A stretch of 64,000 bases of DNA from Bryum argenteum (GCA_037043015.1 CM073321.1:4221001-4285000); one strand, 5' to 3'; numbered from the stretch's first letter, positions 11,802 to 23,640 are shown. The notes: generated by a model not told the origin, from the letters alone. Translations and numbers: made by a program.

Positions 11802-12551
11802 TCAATATAAAAGACAATAATAGAAAAGAATTGAAAAGAATACAGGGTCCTCACTACGTGTGTATTTAGAGAAGGCAGGTTCGTCCATCTCCATAAGCCC
11901 ACCACTTCTACGACGCTTCGGTGCACGTCTCCGTAATAGACGGTGAGTCTCAGTCGAAAATCGCGTCGGATGAACGCGAGAGTTTGCCCCAAGAGATAAG
12001 GAGCAATGAGCCACAGTATTTGGCAAGGAACTATTTAGCTCGAATCGAGCTAAATAGGCACCGGCGTCGACGACGGGGTTGCGTAATACAGCTTCACCTT
12101 GGGGTGCCGCTGCAACCGAGGTCATCACACTGATTCGATCATTGCCGGTTGCAATAACTGGTTGAATCTCAATAGGGGGACTGTCTACTACACCATCATC
12201 GTCATTATCCATGTCCTCCTTCGTATAGTCTACAGCCGACGCATCGTCCGGAGCAAAGTAGATTAGCCGTCCCCGCATTTGTTCTAAGAAAGTTCTGGAG
12301 TCGTCACTTGTAATGGAAGCCTCTGAAACCGTCGCAAGACCAATTACAAGATTTGCTTGCAAAGTACATGATGGATGTGGAGAGAGCTGACATCCAACAG
12401 CAGCAACCTGGTTCATAAACACAGCCATATTAGCAAGTGAGTCCAAGACACTAAGTGCAATGAAAAAGGTACACAATATAGCAACGCATTTAATCATGTA
12501 TGTCGAGGGTGGATTCACCAATCGATCTACAATATATCTCCATCTAAGCAA
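11802..12551 (-). CDS. Q1: unknown protein with one hydrophobic segment, next to terminus
   Basis: I do not recognise this family. It has about 250 residues: a hydrophobic, probably membrane-spanning stretch near residues 18-45 (IKCVAILCTFFIALSVLD), an acidic patch (DYTKEDMDNDDDGVVDSPP), then an Arg-rich tail. Its counterpart Q2 lies at 32,064 in the mirror arm, and conservation of the acidic block (DASAVDYTKEDMDND) shows that it was once under selection. A core-1 palindrome at 12,034 falls within the reading frame and encodes YLARFELN. The first in-frame codons follow a likely acceptor (gcttag), so this may be the last exon of P rather than a separate gene. No ATG clearly starts it. Confidence 0.45.
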   Translation of the reverse strand: MLRWRYIVDRLVNPPSTYMIKCVAILCTFFIALSVLDSLANMAVFMNQVAAVGCQLSPHPSCTLQANLVIGLATVSEASITSDDSRTFLEQMRGRLIYFAPDDASAVDYTKEDMDNDDDGVVDSPPIEIQPVIATGNDRISVMTSVAAAPQGEAVLRNPVVDAGAYLARFELNSSLPNTVAHCSLSLGANSRVHPTRFSTETHRLLRRRAPKRRRSGGLMEMDEPAFSKYTRSEDPVFFSILFYYCLLY

Positions 12552-12608
12552 CCGGTAAACATAAGCTCTCTAGGGTAAAAACCAGAATAATACCACTGAT
12601 AAAAGAAT

Positions 12609-13465
12609 TTAAGGCAAATTCTTCCCACTGATTCGGTCCTGATTCCACAAATATGGAAGATTACGGCTCAAGAGCATATACAACTCTGAGTCCTTCGACA
12701 GTTCATTATGCGTGGGTCTACGATGGCGCATAGTCTCGGCAAAATTCTCAGGACCGTTCAAATGCACGGAAAGACATATCTCGCCTATCCTCTTCAATAA
12801 GTCGGACTTTGGATCCTCCGGACAGGAATGGTTCCACGGAACAGTGAAAAGTGTGTTCTTTGTGGGAACCGCAATGCAAGTTTCAGGCTTGGAATCCACA
12901 ATGAGCAAATTATCGTCATTAATATTGGCACCCTTCCTAGGATACAACCGCCGTCAAGGATATTTTAAGAGGATGGGATTTGTCGTGCCGGGTACTTGGC
13001 GAATGCGTAATTCTTCAACAACAGATTATCGCATTGGTTGGAAGCCAAGACAAGTCCAGGGGCAGCGTCTGACTTCGAGAACAAAAAGGAGCAGAGTCCA
13101 TGGACAACCTTAGGCTCTAGGGTACTCCAGACGTGGATGTGGCAAAACAAATTTAGTAAGCGAAGGAACCCGGTCAACCCGGGACGACAGTAGACAACCC
13201 TACCGGCAATTAAGGTTGGGACGGTGGAGGAAAACATCGGAGGACTATTGGGATCCGGAAAAGACAGGCACTCTGCAGGCGTTAGGGTAGACACAGAGGC
13301 CATCGAACATAGAACCCCGTCCAACTCCAACATCACATTCAACCACTTGGGCTTGGACCGTAAAAGACTGCGGGAGATATGCGTAATGGGTAGCTCGGGC
13401 GAGATACGCTGTTTGAGATGTTTGGACGGTCCTGCCTGCAGTGAGGGAACACGTAACAATGGCAA
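12609..13465 (-). pseudogene. FCP1/NIF-like phosphatase segment at the end of P1
   Basis: The order of motifs is that of FCP1-homology (HAD) phosphatases, which remove phosphate from the RNA polymerase II tail: a motif-I-like NVMLELDGVLC, then RPGLTGFLRLLNLF and HIHVWST, then NLLIVDSKPETCIAVPTKN. The usual nucleophile Asp of the DxDG motif is Glu here (ELDG), so activity is doubtful. There is a frame break near 12,960. The segment ends KDSELYMLLSRNLPYLWNQD, matching the end of P2 (31,905-31,985), but P2 has no phosphatase segment before it. It is therefore either an acquired piece in P1 or one lost from P2. In-frame linkage to P is inferred from that shared ending. Confidence 0.6.
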
Positions 13466-14218
13466 ATGGTATTAAAACAAGAGGGTGTGTACCTTGGAAA
13501 ATGCTGAAGAATGCAAAGAACTGCCAGCACTGATTGGGTACTGAACCGCCACACCCAGAGGTAACATGAGGTGGTTGGCGGGGGATTTTGAAGCAATCGG
13601 ACGGAACAAGGTATTCAGAAGGGGGGCCTGATAGAAAAGGACGAAGTTTAGGGCCTTATGATGAGAAGGACGCAGACTCACTGAAGATAAAAAGTGATGT
13701 GAAATAAAAGAGTCTCAATTTTATTGAATGATGTTCCAATAAGTACAACGATTATAATTGTACTATGTACAAAAAGCGAAACAGCATCCATTAATTCGGA
13801 GACTACTCGTCGACCTACTCGCCGCCATTGCGGCCGGACTCCTGTCAAACAAGGAGCGCCGGCTTTAAGATTACTAAATGCGAAAACTTGAAGACATGAG
13901 GGAATAGCAGAGCAACTGCCATCACCATCAACGATCACAAAGACAAAGAGAAGGAAAGGATAGTAACTAACCTCTGGATTTACCGGTGAAGTTATAGCCG
14001 TCTTAGTAGCAGCCACAGGAGAGTCATCGGTAGGAGGAACTTCGGTAGCAGCCACGGGAGAGTCATGGGTAGGAGCATCTTCTCCATGCTCCCCCAATGC
14101 GACAGCAGAGGTGTGATGGGTCGGCGTTGTCGCTGCCTCAATCGGGACTTCATCCTCTTTCTCCGGCTTCTCCGAAATCTTGAGGGGTATGGGGCGGGGT
14201 GCGATCTCCGGTTCAGCA

Positions 14219-14702
14219 ACAATAGGAGGTTGTGGAGGCGCGACGATGGGAGGTTGTGGAGGCGCGACGATGGGAGGTTGTGGAGGCGCGACGATGGGAG
14301 GTTGTGGAGGCGCGACGATGGGAGGTTGTGGAGGCGCGACGATGGGAGGTTGTGGAGGCGCGACGATGGGAGGTTGTGGAGGCGCGACGATGGGAGGTTG
14401 TGGAGGCGCGACGATGGGAGGTTGTGGAGGCGCGACGATGGGAGGTTGTGGAGGCGCGACGATGGGAGGTTGTGGAGGCGCGACGATGGGAGGTTGTGGA
14501 GGCGCGACGATGGGAGGTTGTGGAGGCGCGACGATGGGAGGTTGTGGAGGCGCGACGATGGAAGGTTGTGGAGGCGCGACGATGGGAGGTTGTGGAGGCG
14601 CGACGATGGGAGGTTGTGGAGGCGCGACGATGGGAGGTTGTGGAGGCGCGACGATGGGAGGTTGTGGAGGCGCGACGATGGGAGGTTGTGGAGGCGGAAC
14701 GA
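14219..14702 (-). repeat. 24-bp tandem repeat coding a Pro-rich octapeptide
   Basis: About twenty nearly perfect 24-bp units encode PPQPPIVA on the minus strand. The corresponding place in P2 (about 31,740) has a single unit (IVAPPQSP). All six frames are open across it because the unit is a multiple of three without stops. Near-identity of units implies recent expansion. Confidence 0.95.
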
Positions 14703-16350
14703 TGGCTGGTGGACTCGCGTCACAGATGCTGAGGCGAGGTTGATCGGGGTTGATGGAGGCAATGGATTTAGGATAACTAGGCAGTTGGGATAAGATATTT
14801 CCGAATGATTGAAACATCTGCTCCATCTTGCCTAGTGCCATGCGGGTTTCGGACTGAGAGCTCAGGAATGTGGACTCCAATCTGTCCACTCGAGCATTCG
14901 CGGCTGCAATATCTGCTAACCTTTGCTTCTCTCTCTCCGCTTTTCTCTCCGCTTCTTCCTTTGCCTTGCGAGCCTTCAGAGCCTCCTTCTCTTGCCGCTT
15001 CTGTGCTCGCTTCTAATCCTTTGTGAGCATGGGGGCGACAACTTCCACTTTCACTGGTGGTTGTGAAGGCTCTCCTTCTTCCCTGAGCAGAGGCACGACA
15101 GGGAGAAGAGGATCATCCTCAGCCCTCAAAGGCTTTGGAGAACTAGGCTCCTCCGAGAAGTCGTAAAACCGGATTTCCATAGTATCCTCCGGCTCGTCCT
15201 CGGGCTTCCAAACACCTTTCACGAACCATTTGCCGTACTTCCCCTTCTCAATCTGCCTCCTGAGTGCGCTCTGCGGGCCTTGGGGAGGAGGCGCCAAAGT
15301 AGTCTCCTCCTGGGATGGATCAGGAGCCACCTCGTCGTCTAAGGTCATGGCCGCGAGATCAGCATCATCAGCTTGGTCATCGTCGTCCCCGTCGCCATTG
15401 CTCGCACCCTCAACATCGTCATTGTCTAACAAGTCCGAGCTGTCAGATGATGATGCATCCCGTGGCACACGCTCTTCCCCAGGTTCTACATCGTCTTCGC
15501 CAAAGAGATCCCGGTAGATGCGATCGTTCGAGTTCTTTGAACGAACCTCCCTCCGAAACCCCGGGGGTGGAACACTGTGCTGAACCGGAGTCCCAGCGGC
15601 CCCAATATCGACGATCCCTGGAGACTGCTGGTTTAGCTCGACTCGAGCTAAATCCTCCCCGATGGTCGACCACGACGCAAGCGCTGGAGGGGGGGGATCT
15701 CAATGTCTCCGACGACATCGCGGGCGCCATAGTTGGCTTCGAGCGTCGTCTGTGCTTGAGGCACAGTAGCGCTTCTGGACCGAGAAGCCTCTCCAGCTCG
15801 CGCCTCAGAAGAAGAACGCTTGGTAGATTCGCGCGGAGGGGCGCGTGCTGTACCGCGGCCATGAGACGTAGAAGACCGAGCTCGACCGCTTCCACGACCT
15901 TGAGGGGGAGCACGAGCAGTACCACGACCACGAGGGGGAGCATGAGCAGTACTGGACGGAATTGCCACCGCAGCCCAGTCAATTGCGGGAGGAGACACCA
16001 GAGGAATAGCTGAATCCATGGGGGAATTCATCCCCGCCGGAGAAGAAGGACCACCTTCATCTTCACGCTCGTGCTCAGAAGCGGAAGAGTCGTCGCTTAC
16101 AGGCTGGGTGGATTTCTTCTTGGACTTCCTCTTCTTTCCCTTCCCCGACCCTTCAGCAGAAGGCTTGGGACCGCGATTAGCTTCCGGATTTACGTATGCT
16201 GCGACGTTGATATCGTTGTAGTCCAGATGTTGGTAATCCGTCGCACCATTCGTATAAGCCTCCTTCTCGGTCTCGCTGAAAACAACATATGTCTCAGCCT
16301 GACACATCTGTTTTAGAAGGAGACAGAAACTTATAAGAAGACTAAGAGAA

Positions 16351-16578
16351 AATAGCACGACTCGAGCTAAAAGGCCATGGACAAAATACAAAATGAAGAG
16401 ATTTAAGCATGAGACCGTTTAGCTTGAGTCGAGCTAAACAAGCATGAGACCGTTTAGCTCGAGTCGAGCTAAACAAGCAGGAGACTGTTTAGCTCGAGTC
16501 GAGCTAAACATGCATGAGAGTGTTTAGCTCGAGTCGAGCTAAACGAGCATGAGACCGTTTAGCTCGACTCGAGCTAAA
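16351..16578. repeat. Palindrome array, exact 35-bp period (core 1), in a P1 intron
   Basis: Five copies of the 21-bp core start at 16,418, 16,453, 16,488, 16,523 and 16,558, exactly 35 bp apart, with gcatgagaccg-type spacers. A degenerate half copy is at 16,351. The array lies in the intron between the two halves of the methyltransferase-like segment. The matching intron of P2 holds two scattered cores (29,167 and 29,267). Confidence 0.92.
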
Positions 16579-18781
16579 CGAGCATGAGAAGTTCAAATTG
16601 AAGGAATGGTGCGAGGTACTTACAATTCCAGCCAACAGTGGCTTTGTGCCACCCATAATCGATAAAAACTTCCCACCCGGAGATGAGAACATCTTCAACA
16701 CCCGACAGTAGAACTCCAATCGCAGCTCGGTGTCACTAAGACCAAGGTCGTGTTCTCTGTACGCGCTGGGCTTCGAGTAGAGGGGCAACTCTGGAGCGTA
16801 GAATACAGAGGATATCGCATCCAACACACTCTGAGCATGGCTGCTCTTCTTGACAAGGAAGAGGAGGGGGAGCAAGTGCTTCTCTGAAGCTTTTCCCTCT
16901 GCAATGCCGTTGAAACGCTTGTTGCTGGCCGGCATGTAGTTGGCTGCCTTGCGAGAGTACTCGTCCTTGAACTTCTTGTCGACGTAAATCATTGCCTGGC
17001 AGTGACGGTCGACGTTGGAGGTGATGAACAACCAAACCTCGGGATTCTTGATGTGAGGATCGGTCACGATGTCTGCCCACACATCAAGGAATTCTTGGAA
17101 GTATGGACTCTCCGTGTCGTCCACTCTACTTCCACTCCCTGGGACAGCTCGCAAATCAATCAAGCCTAAATCACACTTGCTAGATTGGTTCCAGGCGTAG
17201 TTCTTGTCCCAAATCCCGAATTTGAATTCGGAAGAGTAAAAGAGCCGCGTGTAAACAATCGGTGCAGGAGGTTCAAACGTCCCTTTGACATCCAGGAACT
17301 TCTTGAAGAACTCGGCTGCATATTCCGATCGTTCGATCCGGAGTCTCGTTCAGCAAGTGCTGCGCCAAGACCTCGAGGTTCTCCGCGTCTAACTGCCCCA
17401 TTCCCTTGAAGAACTCCCTGTTCAAGGTCAACTTCTTTGAGACGGTCTCCCAATCTTTCCCCTGATTGAATGGGAGCTCGGTGTCGGGGTCGATCAGCTC
17501 ACCAAGACTGTAGTCTGTGATGAACCTCTTCCACAACTCGTAGACGTCGTCCGGAGATGTGATGATGAGGAGCTCGTTGCGAAGGTCGGACGGTCTGACG
17601 ATCTTGTCCTTCGCGTTATTTGTGTTGATGCTGATGAACCTCTTCACCATAGCAGCCGCGAATGCCTGCACGAAAGCCTAAATGATTAAGAAACAACCTA
17701 TGTTGTTTTAGCTCGAGTCGAGCTAAAATGACGTCCCCAAAAATGTCGACAGAGAATGCAAACAACGCCAACCAGAGAAAGAAAAGAACAAGTAATCTCA
17801 TACCTCACAACGCTTCCGGTTATCTACTTCAACCGGTGTCTCACGTCGATGCGGCTTCTTGAGTTTCTCAGGGCAGCCATAGTCTTCCCAAACCTTTCTT
17901 GCGCCCATGATGTTCGTTGCCCAGGAAGGTATGAACGTCCCAGCATTGTTCGTCTTGTTCGCCATGGCCGACACGTCCAGAATCTTGCCAATGTCCGAAT
18001 GCCACACAACATGGGCTTTCCATGTCTGAAGGGCAAGGATCTTCGAGTCGTCAATCTTCTTGTCACGAATCAACTGTTTCGCAGCCTCAACGTGGTGCTG
18101 CCCGTCGATAATTCGGAACCGACAAGATTGGACCAGATCTTCCCAATCCCACATCTCAGGCTTAGCTTTGATCTTCGGCATAATAATGATGGTTTGCCTC
18201 GAAGTAACATCGAGGGAATTCATCAAGATGTTCTTGTAATGCGCGATGCCAGCCGGTTCCAGAGATCGCACGATAAACCTTGGTTCGGCAGGGTCAAGCA
18301 GGTCGATCGACACGTCAAGCGGATTGTCACGTCCGAAGACATAACACTCTGCACAGTTGTCCCAGTAGTCCTTCAGAGACTTCGTCGCTTCCTCATACTC
18401 GATCTCCTTCTCCGAGACAGCCACGTTCATTGTAGGGTTCATGAACGTAAGTGCGCTGCCCGAGGATTTGCTCCTTTTGGAGCCAGAGCTGGATGAGATC
18501 GGGTTTGGCCGCTTCGTTCCTTGCACGCCTAGACTTCCCTCTGGAGTGCCTAGACCTGACGAAGCATTCTCGGATGGAGCCTGCAACAGTAGATTCCCAG
18601 ACCGTTTCATCAGAGCCTTGCCTTTCTTCTTTGCAGTCTCGAAATCAGACATGGCCTTCCATATCTGCGCAGTGTATGGAATGTACGATCTGACGAAGGC
18701 TTTCGGCGAAGACACATTGGGCTGCAATCTTGTGTCGATATGAAGAAGCTGAGTGGGATCGACCTTCCTATCAAACCTCAT

Positions 18782-21700
18782 TTTTTCGTTTTTGCCTTAT
18801 TTCGGTCCGGTTAGTGGTTAGTAATAGTTAAATAGAGGAAATAAAAGCCCCTATAACGGCCTATCCGGATAATGACCGGGTAGGGTTAGCTTAACCAAAA
18901 ACCTGCCTAACCGGGAGCATCCTTAAGCTTAGTGGGCAGGATAGGATAGCGGAACTTTTTAAATTTCTCTTTCTTTTTAGTCTTTGTCTTTTAGGCCAGG
19001 GCCCAGCCTCGCCGTGCCAGTCCGGCCGCTGCATACCCGGGCAGGGCTCAACTGACCCTTCGCGGGTTGACTTCAACCCGGGGAGGGGTGTCCCGATCAG
19101 GCATGTATCGACCGGGCATGGCCTGACCGGGCATGGTCGGGCCGGGTATGGCCCCGCCGGTTATGGCCCGGCCGGTGAAGGCCTGGCCGGTTATCGATGG
19201 CCGGGGATGCCTACCGGGTGGAAGGACAGGCCGGGCGGAGGAACCACCGGCGGCGGCGCCGACAGTCCCGGGCTGACAAACCCGTGATTAATACGGCGCC
19301 GCCAAAAGGGACCGCCACCTCCCTACTTCCTTTTGTCTTTAGCAGCGTGGGAGGGGCCGTTACCCTCCTTTTTGGTTTTCCCCCCCCCCCTCTTCCTCGT
19401 TTTGCGTGCGCCATTGCCGACTGTGTCGCTCCCCCAATTCTCGCACGAACCTGTCCACGCGGCCGTCCTGCACACCGTAGCCCCGAGAAGAAGAGTACGG
19501 AAACATGGCCGGAGAGAGAGCTTCGCAAATCCGGAGTAAAATTATCCAGGTTGGCATCCCAATGGCGGACGATGCCCGGGCGCAGTTGGTGCAGGACTTC
19601 ACTCGGATGGCGTGTGCGGGATTGTATTGGGTGCCCTGGAATGTGGAGGACGCAGGGATCATCGAGGAGGCCGTGTCCGGACAAGATCCACCAACCTTCG
19701 TCGACAACCCTGTCCGGGCCAAGCCGCATTTTTGGCATGAGGCATGCTGGAGGGCGACGTACGGCTTTCCGGACTCCTCCATCGGATACATACAGGTGCG
19801 GAACGACCCCTCCCTCGGTGGGATGTTCCACAATCCAGCACACGAGCACGATGGATACCGGGTGGAGGATTGCGCGAATGCTCGAGAGCGGCGGTTGCTC
19901 AGGTACCTGGCCCCGATCCTCAACCCGGAGAAGCCCCAGTTTGTCTCGAATAGGCTCCTGAAGGCGATCATGGATTCTTACCTGGGCCGGAAGCGAGTAG
20001 GATGGGGCCACATCCTCGAGGAGGTAATCGTCGTGGCTTCAAAGAAGACCACCAGTGCGAAGGGCTGTCCTCTGGCTCCCTATGTGTACCACTTGTACGC
20101 GCACTACGAGTGTCTCAACCCGGGAGAGGTCACTTTCCTCCGGATGCTAATGGAGGGCAGGAGAGACATGTTTCCCGGAGAACAGATCCCCGAGGCAGGA
20201 GTCCCCGCTGTAGCCAGACTCCTCCCCAGGATACCGGCCCCCGGAGTAGGGGCACTCCCTCCACCTCCACCACCATCCCCACCAGGGCCGCAGGGACCAC
20301 GGAGGACAGGACCAGCTGCCCCCGGAGCCGAAGACGGAGGAACACCAAGACCGGGTATAAGAGGAGCTGCCATACCTATGGCGGAGAGAGTCATCCCACC
20401 CCGGCCGGCTACCACTCACATGATGGCAACCCGGAGTGTAGCCACACCCGGGCCCAGCCAGCCAACCCCGGCCTTAACCGGAATGGGGGAAGATTCTCCG
20501 GTAGCCAGGGCAACCCCTCTAGCCCCCGCGATTGCCTCGCCACCCCCCTTACAGCCTGTACAGGGGAATGACAGTGATGGGGAGGAGCTTCCGGTCTTGC
20601 GTCGGAGGAAGTCAGGGCGAGTTCTCCGGTTTGTGGAGGCCGACTCCTCTTTGCCAGGAGAACCGGGGGTAGGGACTGCGCTACCACCAGGAGAAGCTGA
20701 GGCCGAAGGAGCCTCACGACTAGCTGACCCCATCCCAGAGGTACGGACCCCGACGAGAGAAGGGCTGGTTGAGGAGGTCCCCATTGAGGCCCTTCTCCTG
20801 GCCGACAGCCCTGTCGAGGTCCCCGGACAGACCACAGTTGCGGGAGGAGTAGAGTGGGGGGAGCCAAAATACACCACGAAGAGGAAGGCACACCTCCCCG
20901 CAGACAGCCCTTGACCCCGGGTCCGGAGGAAGCTTACTAGGCCCAGGGAGGATGCTACATCAACCCCTGCAGGTTCTCCTGTCGGCCGGGCCGAAGCCCG
21001 TGAGCCAGTTGCCAGGGCAATCCCGGTCGCGCAGTGAACTACATCGTCAGGGGACAGGTCCACCAGGAGGAAGGGGAAGAAGGCGATGGAGGAAGACTCG
21101 GAGTCAGAGGACGAGGGTGAAACTGGCAACCCCTCCCCCCTCCACGCTACCTGGGAACAGGGGTTGGCGGCCCCATCCACCGCAGCCCGGTTGTCCGGGT
21201 GGAATGATTTCACCCAACAGAGGCCCGGAACATGATCCGAGGCTCCTCGTGCCTCCATTCCGGATTACGGAGGATGACCCCGTGCAATCCATCGCCTATG
21301 CCTTGCAGTTGTGCACGCAGGAGCACCTCCAAATGCACAAGGCACTGTGGGGGATAGCAGTCGCACTCAGGACCAACCAGATCGAGCGGTACCCGGACAT
21401 GGTTCGGGAGTTAGTGCGGGGAGGCCCAGCTCAAATCTCAGCTATTCGACGCCCAGTTCCAGGCATCCGGGTCGGACCTCCCAACTCGAATGGCGGCTTA
21501 TATGAAGAAGGCCATAGAGCGGATGGAAGGAGCCTTATAGGAGATGAGGGGCCTCATTCGTGAGATGACCAGGGCTTTTCCGGGAGAGGCACCCCCACCG
21601 GAGGTAGTCGAGACCCCTCCTACCCGGGTCGTACCCGAGACCGCTGAGGCTGCCATGGTAGAGGAAGAGGAGTCCGCCGATCCCGTAGCGATGGAGGAGT

Positions 21701-23640
21701 CAATTCCTCCACCCGTCCGCAGCCCGGGAAAGATCCCGACCGGGACAGGCGCCCTGCCACTCCTTCCCGAGGATAACCGGGGAGAGACAGAGACAGCCAG
21801 GGGAGGGATACACCCTGAGGAGAGGGCTTCCCGGATAGAGGCGGACAGCAATAGGGTGAGGGCTTCCTCACCAATCCCACCCGACCGGGTAGTGGACCCC
21901 ATGGACGAGAGCCCTGCTCCCGCCTCAGAGACCACGATCCAACCAGGGGAAGAAGGGAGGACCGACCTCCGTCCACCCGGACAGGGAGCAGAGGCACCCC
22001 AGCCCCTCCGAGGACCGGAGGCAATTCCCCTCTTAGGATCTCCTGATCCCGAGGGTTCCCCTGGGTTAACCCACACCTCGGAGACTACCCTCCTTGTCCC
22101 CGAGGAGCTGGTAGAGGTCCTGGAGACCGGGGAGGTATTTCCGGATACCTCGGCCACCGCTCCTTCCGGAGACACAGAGCTCGTGGACGGTGGGAGAACT
22201 GTCCCGACACCTGGCGAGGAGGAAGAGGAAGAAGAAATCACCTCCCAACCCGATCCGAAGGCGCGGGTAGACGGCACCCCGGCGACTGCCGAGGCTCTGT
22301 AATGGCTGGAACAGGGAAAGTGGGGGGGGTGTATCGACTAAGGAGAGGTAGTTGTTTGTGGATGCCTCTGACCGAGGTTAGGTTAGAGTTTAGTGCTTTT
22401 AATGCGAGTAGGAGAATGACGGCGCTAGACTGACAAGGGTTAGATTTAGAAAGATTCCCTGGCGCGGGATTTTGTCCCCTTCTGGGATGCCAGGGAGGAT
22501 CTGCTACTTAGCCGAGGGAAGGATACTCCCTCGGGGTCTTTTTGTGCCTTTTGCAATACCCTAATTCAGTTGCAAGTACGCCCTTTCTTCCATTCTGATT
22601 GTGTGCGTGTGTGTGTGTGGATGTGGGTCTGAGTTTGTGTAACCATTCATGTTCCCCGTCTTGTATGCTGTGCCGGGGTTGTTGCGGAGTCCAGAAGGCC
22701 CTTGCTGTCTGGGCAAGAGAAAACGGTTCCGTCTCTGAACGAAGAGTAGTAAGGAAGGTAGAGAAGCTGACCGGAGAGGAGTGCGGCCAACGAACGGCAC
22801 CTCTCACTTAGGGCACAGTACGGTCTGTCCGTGCAGCATCCAGGATTACGGCGGCCAGGAAGGGATTCCTGTCGTTTAACCGACTCCCGAGAACGTCATC
22901 GGTTGAGTCTCCCTGGGTTGCTGAAGTCCGGATAGGCAGGTTGGTGCGTAGGTGATAGTGGTGAACTCCGGGTTAGTCGCACCACCCCCAGTCCAGTAAC
23001 CCGGGATCTACTAACCTGGGTAGCGAGTCGTGATAATCGGACCATAGGACAACCGGATACCAACCTTTGTGACATGCGTGCGGGTCTAGAGTCCGGGCGT
23101 AGAGGGAGGTGTAAGGGAAGTTCCTAACAGGGTAAGGAGAGAGAGAAACTCGGTGACCTTTCCGGTCACGTTAATCAACGGGAAAAGTGGTCTAATCCCC
23201 CACTTAGCTAAATCCGGGAAAACCCCTCTGAGGTGAATACAGAGGCTAAGCTAAACTATAAAAACCAAATCCCCTCCCTTCTCCTGTCCGGGTCACTTTT
23301 CCAGGACACGATACGGGGTACGAGGGTGATCCGAAAATACCCGGATAGGGCAAATCCGGGTTGACTAACTGGTGGAATTTGTTGCTCTTGCACTTCGTAG
23401 GATCTCCGTGGACGAACACTCGGGTTCTTGTTCGGGAAACCTCTTTTACCACGAAAAAGGGTTATCCGGACACGAATCAGGAAAGCACGTTACGACAAAC
23501 ACAATTAGGTTATTGGCGTTGCCCCTCGTCATTGATTTTGTTTGTATTTGCGCGCAATGAAATTAAGTCTGTAGCATTGCTTTCAACTGATTTTGATTGT
23601 TATTGCGCACAGTCATGCGCTGTGTGGTAAAAAGGGAGTC
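18782..23640 (+). mobile_element. Polymerase-less LTR-type element (large, non-autonomous)
   Basis: A GC-rich block sits between P1, which is cut at about 18,775, and the AT-richer DNA after 23,640. It carries one long coding region (19,505-22,302) and a purine/G-rich tract near 22,314-22,328 just before TGTATCGAC, which may start a 3' LTR of about 1.3 kb. No reverse transcriptase or integrase is seen and I could not pair two LTRs. A tail at 22,600-22,620 is GT-rich. It resembles the element at 34.7-39.4 kb in plan. As an LTR-type fossil it appears broken. Confidence 0.5.
19505..22302 (+). CDS. Large coding region of the polymerase-less element, broken
   Basis: The N-terminal 200 residues form a compact domain (WHEACWRATYGFP ... 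ARERRLLRYLAPILNPEKPQF ... GRKRVGWGHILEEV). This is clearly the same domain as in the minus-strand element at 38.4-39.1 kb (SKQWQATYRYPDL ... ARELRLLRFLLPILGLDKPTF ... GKRVVGWHHIINKV). The remainder is Pro/Glu/Ser-rich and disordered, ending in an acidic EEEEEEITSQ run. No enzyme motifs are seen. A capsid-like or packaging role is conceivable from position but unproven. It is broken in about two places. Confidence 0.55.

Larger units (their letters stand above)
13678..18781 (-). pseudogene. P1: ParB-like / methyltransferase-like fusion gene
   Basis: Domain order on the minus strand: Ser/Lys-rich linker; ParB/sulfiredoxin-like segment (18,330-17,900) with FRIIDGQHHVEAAKQL; intron with a core-1 palindrome at 17,707; then a 350-residue segment shaped like an N6/N4 DNA methyltransferase. 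In the latter, GLIDLRAVP occupies the place of the catalytic DPPY motif, and MFSSPGGKFLSIMGGTKP, joined across the intron at 16,626-16,310 to MCQAETYVVFSETE, occupies the place of the SAM-binding motif. Acidic/Ser-rich linker, coiled coil (about 14,800-15,000) and a Pro-rich octapeptide array follow. ParB-methyltransferase fusions are known in bacteria and phages; here DPPY is lost, so methylation activity is unlikely. The N-terminal exons are cut off by the insertion at 18,782 and at least one in-frame stop is present (about 15,014). Confidence 0.65.

Noticed and set aside
14180-14793. Long plus-strand open frames across the 24-bp repeat (Gly/Gly/Cys and Arg/Asp-rich translations)
   Set aside because: A repeat whose unit is a multiple of three and lacks stops opens every frame; the minus-strand reading is the one that continues into P homology.
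16504-17163. Interpreting the P segment as an active DNA methyltransferase
   Set aside because: The fold order fits but the DPPY-type catalytic motif is replaced in all three copies, so only a methyltransferase-like claim is made.
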